Below are positions 1 through 5,319 of a stretch of 6,151 bases of DNA, piece after piece. This DNA comes from Chloroflexota bacterium (lineage in GTDB: Bacteria; Chloroflexota; Limnocylindria; Limnocylindrales; CSP1-4), in assembly GCA_021790375.1 (NCBI GenBank), contig JAJYEB010000080.1, positions 506 to 6,656 of the forward strand, in the 5' to 3' direction. The translations under genes were made by a program, and so were the position numbers. The notes under the pieces were generated by a model. The model did not search any database, had not been told where the DNA came from, and saw only the letters and a program-made list of their open reading frames with translations. The stretch's first letter is position 1, and every line of letters starts with the position of its first letter.

Positions 1-1464
1 GCCGCTGATGGAGCGGACCTGGCAGCGCACCGCGTGCGTCTCGCCGTCGATGCGAACGGTCTTCGCCCCGGCCTGGAGATGGGCGCCGAGGGTGCCCTCG
101 CCCTGGTAGCCCACGAAGAGCAGCACGGCTCGGGGATCGCCCACCAGCTCGCGCAGGTGCCCCAGCACACGGCCCCCGGTGAGCATGCCGTTGGAGGCCA
201 CGATCATGTACGGGCGCCGGGCCCTCGAGATCGCCTGCGAGTCCTCGAAGTCGTTGGTCACCACCTGCTTCGGGAAGTCGAGCGGCGCCTCGTGGTGCGC
301 CAGCAGGTCGCGCGTCTCCTCGTCCCAGTACTCGCTGTACCGGCGATAGATGTCGCTCGCATGCGACGCCATCGGCGAATCCAGGAAGAGCGGCAGCAGC
401 GGGATGCTCCCCGCGTCCACCAGCCGGTTCAGCTGCCACACGATCTCCTGCGTGCGGCCGATCGCGAACGACGGCACGAGCAGCACCCCATCGTGTTCGG
501 CCACGATGCGGACGGCCTCCGCCAGCAGCCGCACCGCCTCCGCCTGCGGTTCATGCTCGCGACCCCCGTAGGTCGACTCGACGAAGACGTAGTCGCCCGA
601 GGAAACCGGCGTCGGGTCCCGCAGGATCGGGGTGCCGGTGGGACCGAGGTCGCCCGAGAAGACCAGCGTGCGCTCCGGGTGGTCGGGCCCCGCCTCGACC
701 TCGAGCCGGATGATCGCCGAGCCCAGGATGTGGCCGGCGTCCAGGAAGGTGGCGGCGATCCCGGGCGCGACCTGCACGCGCTGCCCGTAGTCCACGCCAC
801 GGAACTGGCCGAGGGCGGCGCGCGCCTGGTGCTGGTCGTAGAGCGGCTCGTCGATCTCCATGTCGATCTGGGCGGGGGCGGTGAGGATCGCGTGCTCGGG
901 GTTGGCGCGTCCCTTGGGCGTTGCGGCAGGAGGCAGCGTTCCGCCGCTCGTGCTCGGATGGATCGCCTGCCCGGATCCCTGGGCGGCGGCCGCAGCGGAC
1001 GCGTCGGGCGGCTGGGCGGGCGTCGATTCGTCCGCCTGCGCGAGCTCGACCTGCGCCTCGATCGCCGCCTCCAGCTCGCGCTCCTCCTGGACGGCCCGGT
1101 CGGGGTGCCGCTTCGCCCAGCGCGCGTTGCGCTTCGCGAACTCCTCCTGGAGCTTCCCGGAGTCGAGGAGGACGAGGCCCGCGAGCTCCACGGTCCCGCG
1201 CGTGGCGTAGATCGGGCCCCGGAATCCCTCGGCGACCACGTGCGGGATCAGCCCGCAGTGATCCAGGTGGGCGTGCGTGAGCACGATCGCGTCCAGCGAG
1301 GCGGGGTCGTAGGCGAGGGGAACCCGGTTGCGCACCGATTCGTTCGGACTGCCCTGGAACATCCCGCAGTCGACCAGGATCCGGGCACGGTCGGTGGTCA
1401 GCAGGAACTGGGAGCCGGTCACCGTGTTCGCGGCCCCGAGGAAGTGCACGTCCATGACGCGCAT
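1..1464 (-). CDS. beta-CASP MBL-fold RNA hydrolase (YSH1/CPSF73-like), 3' end cut by window
   Basis: The 488 visible codons encode a zinc-dependent metallo-beta-lactamase-fold protein of the beta-CASP group, whose bacterial members (such as Thermus TTHA0252) are cytoplasmic ribonucleases. It opens with the family start FLGAANTVTGS (8-18). Metal ligands are seen in HAHLDH (H64, H66, D68, H69), in DAGHILGSA (H245) and in SGDLG (D272). Beta-CASP signatures follow: VESTYGG (E296), SNGMLTGGR (424-432, with H436 nearby) and GYQGEGTLG (452-460). The window ends at SISG, just where the family normally continues into its SAHAD motif, so the last histidine lies outside. ATG 1464 was chosen because the conserved fold starts straight after it; ATG 1455 is also possible. 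Only a weak GGTGG precedes it. Residues about 105-200 form an unusual Ala/Pro/Gln-rich insertion. I see no -10 box for this gene in 1465-1582. Family assignment is secure; the substrate is inferred. Confidence 0.93.
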   Translation of the reverse strand, partial: MRVMDVHFLGAANTVTGSQFLLTTDRARILVDCGMFQGSPNESVRNRVPLAYDPASLDAIVLTHAHLDHCGLIPHVVAEGFRGPIYATRGTVELAGLVLLDSGKLQEEFAKRNARWAKRHPDRAVQEERELEAAIEAQVELAQADESTPAQPPDASAAAAAQGSGQAIHPSTSGGTLPPAATPKGRANPEHAILTAPAQIDMEIDEPLYDQHQARAALGQFRGVDYGQRVQVAPGIAATFLDAGHILGSAIIRLEVEAGPDHPERTLVFSGDLGPTGTPILRDPTPVSSGDYVFVESTYGGREHEPQAEAVRLLAEAVRIVAEHDGVLLVPSFAIGRTQEIVWQLNRLVDAGSIPLLPLFLDSPMASHASDIYRRYSEYWDEETRDLLAHHEAPLDFPKQVVTNDFEDSQAISRARRPYMIVASNGMLTGGRVLGHLRELVGDPRAVLLFVGYQGEGTLGAHLQAGAKTVRIDGETHAVRCQVRSISG

Positions 1465-1506
1465 CGTGCCACCGGACGCGCGCGCGTGCGCGCCGCCCAC
1501 AGCGGC

Positions 1507-1512
1507 TACACT
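1507..1512 (+). promoter_or_regulatory. Putative -10 box TACACT upstream of the rhomboid gene
   Basis: TACACT fits the TANNNT -10 consensus and is the only TA dinucleotide in 1465-1582. A start site about 7 bases downstream would fall near A1520, two bases before a GTG at 1522. No convincing -35 hexamer is seen, as is usual for leaderless promoters. The rhomboid start lies about 70 bases further on, so its mRNA would carry a leader. Confidence 0.45.
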
Positions 1513-1521
1513 CAGCCGAAC

Positions 1522-1590
1522 GTGCCTGACGACCGCCTCCGCCGATCCGCACGATCGGCGCCCACCATGACCCACGGATCCCTTGGCTGA
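1522..1590 (+). CDS. Possible 22-residue leader ORF before the rhomboid gene
   Basis: This GTG-started frame begins 9 bases after TACACT, the same spacing as at the glycosyltransferase gene. It encodes 22 residues, Arg-rich at first (MPDDRLRRSARSAP), and ends with TGA at 1588-1590. Its stop overlaps the TTG start of the rhomboid frame in the string TTGGCTGA, a layout suited to translational coupling or reinitiation. It also contains the 1540-1560 stem-loop. I recognise no homologue. A longer open frame through this stretch is only the antisense of the neighbouring hydrolase gene, so openness alone is weak evidence. It could be chance, or the true rhomboid N-terminus could be displaced by a sequencing indel. 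Confidence 0.25.
   Translation: MPDDRLRRSARSAPTMTHGSLG
1540..1560. repeat. Perfect 8-bp inverted repeat (stem-loop or operator)
   Basis: Arms CGCCGATC (1540-1547) and GATCGGCG (1553-1560) are exact reverse complements around a 5-base loop CGCAC. The element lies between two divergent genes, 28 bases after the plus-strand -10 box and 22 bases before the TTG start at 1583. It has no T-run, so it is not an intrinsic terminator. It could be an RNA hairpin in the rhomboid leader or a binding site for a dimeric repressor. Confidence 0.5.
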
Positions 1591-2875
1591 CGACGCCGGC
1601 GCCCGGTCCCGCGACCCGTTCGTCGCCGGTCCACTGGACCGAGCGTCCGCCATGGCGCTGGTCCAGCGCGCGGACGCGCTCGCGGCCCAGGGCGAGTACC
1701 AGCAGGCCGCCGCGTTCTACTCCCGCGTGGTCGGCCACGGCGACCCGGATCTCCACGTCGCTGCGCTGCTGGGGCTTGCCGAGTGCCGGTACCGGATGGA
1801 CGAGGACGACGCCGCGGTCGAGACGTGGCGGCTGGCCACGCAGGCGCCCGACACGCCCGTGAGCTGGATCGCCTGGCGCCAGCTGGCCGCCGCCCGTGTC
1901 CGCCAGGGCGATCTTCGGGGCGCCCTGGACGCCTACCGGCAGGCCGATCGGCGTGCTCCGAAGGAGGCCAAGGCCGAGATCGCCTCCCGGCTCGGCTGGC
2001 TGAACAAGGAGCTGGGCAACCAGCGCGCGGCAGGCCGGTACTTCGGCCGCTCCCGGGCCGGCGGCATCGACCAGCCGATCGTCACCTACGCGATCCTGGC
2101 GGTCACGATCGCGATCGGGCTCTTCCAGATGGTGGGCGGCGCGCAGGGCGACGCGGTCACCAACCTCCTGATGCTCGACAAGGTGGCGGTGGCGCGCGGC
2201 GAGTACTGGCGGCTGCTCAGCGTGGTGCTCGTGCATGCCGGGCTCCTCCACCTGGCGTTCAACATGTACGCGCTGTACCTGGTGGGTCCCCTGGTGGAGC
2301 GGATCTACGGGCGCTGGCAGTACCTGCTCATGTACGTGCTGTCGGGCATCGCCGGGTCGGTGCTCAGCTACATCTTCCTGGCCGAGAACGCGGTCGGCGC
2401 GAGCGGGGCGATCTTCGGGCTGTTCGGCGTGGTGTTCATCGCGTTCCGCGTGCACAACCCGCTGCTGGGCCGGGGTGCCGACGCCATCGCACGCCAGATC
2501 GGGTTCCTGATCGTCTTCAACCTGGTGCTCGACCTCGGGCTGATCGGTGGCGGGGTCGGGATCGACATCTTCGCCCACATCGGCGGACTGATCGCCGGGG
2601 TCTGGCTCGGGCTGATCCTGCTGCCCACGGGACTCCGGCTCGCCGACCTCTGGCAGCACCCGGCCGGGGCGCCGGCGGCGACGGTGCCGCTCTCGGGTGC
2701 GCTCCGGGTCGGCGGCGTCCTGCTGCTCGTGGCGGTGCTGCTCGTGGGTCTGCAGCTCGGCACGACCATCCGGACCGGGGGTGGAACGCTCGGAGCCACG
2801 CAGGGTACTGCGGAGCGGGCCGCCGTGGTGCAGGCCCGTGCGGGAGAGTCTCTCCTGGTGCGGGTCAGCCGGTGA
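1583..2875 (+). CDS. Rhomboid-family intramembrane serine protease with N-terminal TPR domain
   Basis: The 430-residue membrane protein should cleave transmembrane substrates within the bilayer by a Ser-His dyad. About four TPR-like helical hairpins occupy residues 24-160, probably cytoplasmic and used for partner or substrate binding. The rhomboid core follows: TM1 about 165-185; YWR (W209-R210), matching the WR motif of loop 1; H223-x3-N227, matching the oxyanion H150/N154 of GlpG; GASG with nucleophile S274; and AHIGG with base H332. Spacings N227-S274 (47) and S274-H332 (58) are close to GlpG (47 and 53). A seventh segment (about 373-392) and a polar 38-residue tail follow, so the topology is 6+1. 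An in-frame TGA at 1568-1570 limits the start to TTG 1583 or ATG 1652; neither has a good ribosome-binding site, and ATG 1652 would begin just at the TPRs. The 3' end overlaps the convergent glycosyltransferase gene. Substrate unknown. Confidence 0.92.
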   Translation: MADDAGARSRDPFVAGPLDRASAMALVQRADALAAQGEYQQAAAFYSRVVGHGDPDLHVAALLGLAECRYRMDEDDAAVETWRLATQAPDTPVSWIAWRQLAAARVRQGDLRGALDAYRQADRRAPKEAKAEIASRLGWLNKELGNQRAAGRYFGRSRAGGIDQPIVTYAILAVTIAIGLFQMVGGAQGDAVTNLLMLDKVAVARGEYWRLLSVVLVHAGLLHLAFNMYALYLVGPLVERIYGRWQYLLMYVLSGIAGSVLSYIFLAENAVGASGAIFGLFGVVFIAFRVHNPLLGRGADAIARQIGFLIVFNLVLDLGLIGGGVGIDIFAHIGGLIAGVWLGLILLPTGLRLADLWQHPAGAPAATVPLSGALRVGGVLLLVAVLLVGLQLGTTIRTGGGTLGATQGTAERAAVVQARAGESLLVRVSR

Positions 2876-3875
2876 CGGGGCCGCGCCTCGCAGGGGGAGC
2901 AGGTGCGCGGAGGAGATCCCGTCGCTGCCCGAAGCGGTCGATGATTCGGTAGAAGTTGCGGCGGCTCAGGCGTTCGCGCTCCGGCTCGGACACGCTCGTG
3001 TAGCCGCGGTGCGCGTGCCTGGTCGCGGGCAGCTCGAGGCGCACGGCCCGGCGGTGCGAACCGTGTTCGCCCCCGTCGCGCAGCACCAGGCTCCACCAGA
3101 TGTCGAGGTTGCGGTAGAAGCGGAAATGCTCGTCGAGCGGGCCCCGTGCCGCGTAGTCGGCCCGGCGGAAGGCCTGCAGGTAGGCCTCGATGGCATCGAC
3201 ATCGCCCGGCCCCGCATCGTCGAAATGCCGCAGGTCTCCGGACGCGATCCCCCAGCCGCCCACGACCGCGACCGAAGGATCGCGCAGCGCCTCCACCACC
3301 GGGGTGACGATGTCGCCGGTCGGCTCCACGCTCGTGTCGAGCAGGATGACGATCTCGCCCGCGGCCCGGCGGATCCCCGCGTTCTGCGCCGCTGCGTGCC
3401 CCAGCGGGGCGCTGGTCCAGACCTGCTCGGGGGCGGCGCCGGCCAAGGGGTCGGTGCCGTCAGCCGACTCGAGCGCGTCGGCCTGCTCGGGGGTCGGATC
3501 GTTGGCCACCACCACCACGTGCGTCCCGGACGGCGCGTGCGCCCGCAGCCCGTCGAGCGCGCGGGCCAGGTCCTCCGGCCAGCGGTCGGCCAGGAGCACC
3601 ACGGTGGCCACCGCCGACGGCGCGTCGTCCAGCCGCGACGGCACCGAGGCGCTGGAGCCGTAGCGGGTGCGACCCGCGACCTCGACGTCGGGAGGATGGG
3701 CGGGCTCGAGCCTGAACCGCAGGCCCTGGTCGATGACCTTCCAGCCCGCGGCCTCGATGTCGGCGCGCAGGACGTCGGCCGCGTGCCAGTCCCTCGCCGC
3801 CCGGGCCTCCGCCCGGCGCCGGGCCAGCGCATCGATCTCGGGGGGAACGGGGGGCGGGGCGAACGGTCCGGTCAT
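2865..3875 (-). CDS. GT2-like glycosyltransferase with N-terminal CysRS-tail-like module
   Basis: This 336-residue protein has no clear signal peptide or membrane segment, so it is probably cytosolic. Residues 13-58 (RRRAEARAARDWHAADVLR, then GWKVIDQG) resemble the helical C-terminal tail of cysteinyl-tRNA synthetase, which reads roughly R-x2-AR-x2-KDW-x2-AD-x2-R...G-x2-(L/I)-x-D-x2-G. A linker (60-88) leads to a GT-A domain from about residue 89. It shows GHAAAQNAGIRRAAGEIVILLD (159-180, split by the NAGI core), a degenerate metal-binding D180-T-S, and DEHFRFYRNLD (248-258), where D258 is the likely catalytic base. The tail SRRNFYRIIDRFGQRR is typical of rhamnosyltransferase-like GT2 proteins. 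An in-frame TAG at 3888-3890, inside its own -10 box, fixes ATG 3875 as the first possible start. Donor, acceptor and role of the N-terminal module are unknown. It is not a synthetase: no HIGH or KMSKS region is present. Confidence 0.82.
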   Translation of the reverse strand: MTGPFAPPPVPPEIDALARRRAEARAARDWHAADVLRADIEAAGWKVIDQGLRFRLEPAHPPDVEVAGRTRYGSSASVPSRLDDAPSAVATVVLLADRWPEDLARALDGLRAHAPSGTHVVVVANDPTPEQADALESADGTDPLAGAAPEQVWTSAPLGHAAAQNAGIRRAAGEIVILLDTSVEPTGDIVTPVVEALRDPSVAVVGGWGIASGDLRHFDDAGPGDVDAIEAYLQAFRRADYAARGPLDEHFRFYRNLDIWWSLVLRDGGEHGSHRRAVRLELPATRHAHRGYTSVSEPERERLSRRNFYRIIDRFGQRRDLLRAPAPPARRGPVTG

Positions 3876-3884
3876 GTCCGCGGC

Positions 3885-3890
3885 AGTCTA
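3885..3890 (-). promoter_or_regulatory. -10 box TAGACT for the glycosyltransferase gene
   Basis: On the minus strand TAGACT lies 9 bases before ATG 3875. A start site 7 bases downstream would be A3877, giving a 2-base leader, so the mRNA is effectively leaderless. There is no Shine-Dalgarno sequence in the gap GCCGCGGAC and no clear -35 hexamer. Confidence 0.6.
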
Positions 3891-4019
3891 GCCGACACGC
3901 CGCCGACCGCCCCGGTGCGGGCACTTCGCCGCCGGCAGGCCCGCCAGGAGCACGGGGGCCCCGGGGACCATGCGGTCACGCACGTCGCGAGGGGTGGCCC
4001 CGGCGTCGCACGGTTTGGG

Positions 4020-4025
4020 TACCCT
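4020..4025 (+). promoter_or_regulatory. -10 box TACCCT for the transporter gene
   Basis: TACCCT ends exactly 7 bases before GTG 4033, so transcription would begin at or beside the G of the start codon and give a leaderless mRNA. No ribosome-binding site occurs between box and start. I see neither an extended TGN element nor a TTGACA-like -35. Confidence 0.6.
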
Positions 4026-4032
4026 GTGAGCG

Positions 4033-5319
4033 GTGCACCGATCGCTCGTCGCCGTCCTGCTCGGCACGTTCACGCTCCGGTTCAGCACCGGGCTGACCGG
4101 GGCGCTGCTGATCTACTACCTCGCGCAGCTGCCGCGGCACGGCGGCGCTCCCGTCGACCCGACGGTAGTGGGGCTGCTGGCGGCCATGTTCTTCGTGGCC
4201 GAGCTGGTCCTGTCGCCGCCGTTCGGCGTGGTGTCGGACCGGTTGGGACAGCGCCCGGTCATGCAGCTGGGGCCGGGATTCGGCGCCGTGGCGGTGATCC
4301 TGACCGGGCTCACCACGAGCATTCCGCTGCTGGGCCTCACCCGCCTCCTGGAAGGCGGATCCAGCGCCGCGAGCGTGCCCTCCATCCTGGGCTATATCGC
4401 GCGCGCCACGGCCGGGAACGAGCCGCTTCGCGGGCGGGCCGTGGCGCGCTTCGAGCTGGCGACCCTCGCGGGGCTGGGCTCGGGGCTGGTGGCCGCGGGT
4501 CCGCTCTATGAGCTGCTCGGGAGGACCGCCTTCTTCCTGAACGCCCTGGTGTATGGCGGATCGTGGCTCATCTACCGCTTCGGCGTCGAGGAGCTGCCCG
4601 CGGGTTCCCCGCAGCTCGATCCGCCGCGCCGTCCCGGTCTGCGGCAGTACGGAGCGCTGCTGACGAGTTCGCACGTGTGGCTGCTGGCCCCGACCTGGAT
4701 CGCGGTCAACGCGGCGATCGGCCTCTGGACCAGCCAGTCGCTCTTCCAGCTGGTCAGGAGCGCCGAGTCCCCGTTCTCCAGGAACCAGCTCCTGATGGGC
4801 GGGTTCACGCCGACCCAGGTCAGCGTGGGGCTGGCGATCGGGCTGGCCGTGTTCTTCGCGGGGCTGATCTACTGGGGCGGCCGGTTCAGGACGCTCCGGC
4901 GGACCACCATCATCCTGTACGGGATCCTGGGCGGCGCGGCGGCGATCGCCTGCACGTTCGTGGTGAACCACAGCGGCGGGCAACCCCTGGCCGTCCCGGT
5001 GGCGTTCACCATCGGCGCCGGGGTCGGATTGTTCGTGCTGGCGGGTGCCACGCCGGCGGCGCTCGGCCTGCTGGCGGACGTGTCGGAGGCCCACCCGCTC
5101 GACCGCGGCGCGATCATGGGCCTGTACAGCGTCTTCCTGGCGCTGGGCCAGGTGGCCGGCAGCCTGATCGGCGGCGAGTCCGCCCGCTGGCAGGGGATCG
5201 ACGGACTGCTCGTCGCGACCGTCGTGCTGCTGGCGATCGCGCTGATCCCCCTCTGGCGGCTGCGTGCGTTCGAGCACCGGCTCGACCCCCGGGCCCTCCC
5301 CATACAATCGCGGCCATGA
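4033..5319 (+). CDS. Major facilitator superfamily transporter, 12 TM
   Basis: This 428-residue inner-membrane protein is predicted to move a small solute by a proton- or substrate-coupled mechanism. Twelve hydrophobic stretches fit the MFS pattern, six on each side of a central cytoplasmic loop (about 185-212, rich in Pro/Arg). MFS motif A lies in loop 2-3 (GVVSDRLGQRP, 65-75). TM4 has RLLEG with R104 (motif B-like), and TM5 has a motif C-like Gly/Pro stretch (GLGSGLVAAGP, 147-157), which favours a DHA1-type antiporter or drug exporter. The substrate cannot be read from sequence. An in-frame TGA at 4027-4029 rules out earlier starts, and the next in-frame ATG is residue 52, after TM1, so GTG 4033 is well supported. 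The gene ends 4 bp into the aldehyde dehydrogenase gene (ATGA), suggesting co-expression and perhaps a shared substrate. Confidence 0.88.
   Translation: MHRSLVAVLLGTFTLRFSTGLTGALLIYYLAQLPRHGGAPVDPTVVGLLAAMFFVAELVLSPPFGVVSDRLGQRPVMQLGPGFGAVAVILTGLTTSIPLLGLTRLLEGGSSAASVPSILGYIARATAGNEPLRGRAVARFELATLAGLGSGLVAAGPLYELLGRTAFFLNALVYGGSWLIYRFGVEELPAGSPQLDPPRRPGLRQYGALLTSSHVWLLAPTWIAVNAAIGLWTSQSLFQLVRSAESPFSRNQLLMGGFTPTQVSVGLAIGLAVFFAGLIYWGGRFRTLRRTTIILYGILGGAAAIACTFVVNHSGGQPLAVPVAFTIGAGVGLFVLAGATPAALGLLADVSEAHPLDRGAIMGLYSVFLALGQVAGSLIGGESARWQGIDGLLVATVVLLAIALIPLWRLRAFEHRLDPRALPIQSRP
5303..5308 (+). promoter_or_regulatory. -10 box TACAAT for the aldehyde dehydrogenase gene, inside the transporter 3' end
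   Basis: TACAAT is the best -10 match in the window. It ends exactly 7 bases before ATG 5316, identical to the spacing at the transporter gene, and predicts a leaderless transcript. It lies within the last codons of the transporter, so the dehydrogenase may be made both from read-through and from its own promoter. Confidence 0.6.

Larger units (their letters stand above)
3876..4032. other. Divergent intergenic region (157 bp) with two outward promoters
   Basis: The gap separates the divergent glycosyltransferase and transporter genes and carries a -10 box for each at its edges. Between them lie GCGGGC (3917-3922) and GCCCGC (3939-3944), a 6-bp inverted repeat with a 16-base loop. There is also a G/C block at 3954-3966 made of two overlapping palindromes (GGGGCCCC and CCCCGGGG). 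These could be regulator sites but may simply reflect base composition. No terminator or RNA gene is seen. Confidence 0.4.

Noticed and set aside
1471..1495. CG-rich alternating repeat before the hydrolase start
   Set aside because: It is a short, imperfect run of CG dinucleotides in a GC-rich gap; no repeat unit or function can be supported.
34..1590. Plus-strand open frame of 518 codons
   Set aside because: It is antisense to the beta-CASP gene, whose motifs are unmistakable. Its Arg/Val/His-rich translation matches no family, as expected of a GC-rich shadow. Only the last 22 codons are considered, as a possible leader.
551..2659. Minus-strand open frame of 702 codons
   Set aside because: It runs antisense to the rhomboid gene and then out of frame through the hydrolase gene. 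The composition is typical of a shadow frame and no motifs are present.
2860..2890. Bidirectional terminator between the convergent genes
   Set aside because: The two genes overlap by 11 bp (2865-2875), and no stem-loop with a T-run is present on either strand.
3954..3966. G/C palindromes as a terminator or operator
   Set aside because: They have no loop for a stable hairpin and no T-run, and such blocks are expected in DNA this GC-rich. Mentioned only as a weak possibility.
3970..4029. 19-residue ATG frame upstream of the transporter
   Set aside because: It covers the transporter -10 box, has no promoter or ribosome-binding site of its own, and fits chance.
2697..4511. Plus-strand open frame of 604 codons
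   Set aside because: It spans the ends of three well-supported genes on both strands in wrong frames; no coherent domain is seen.
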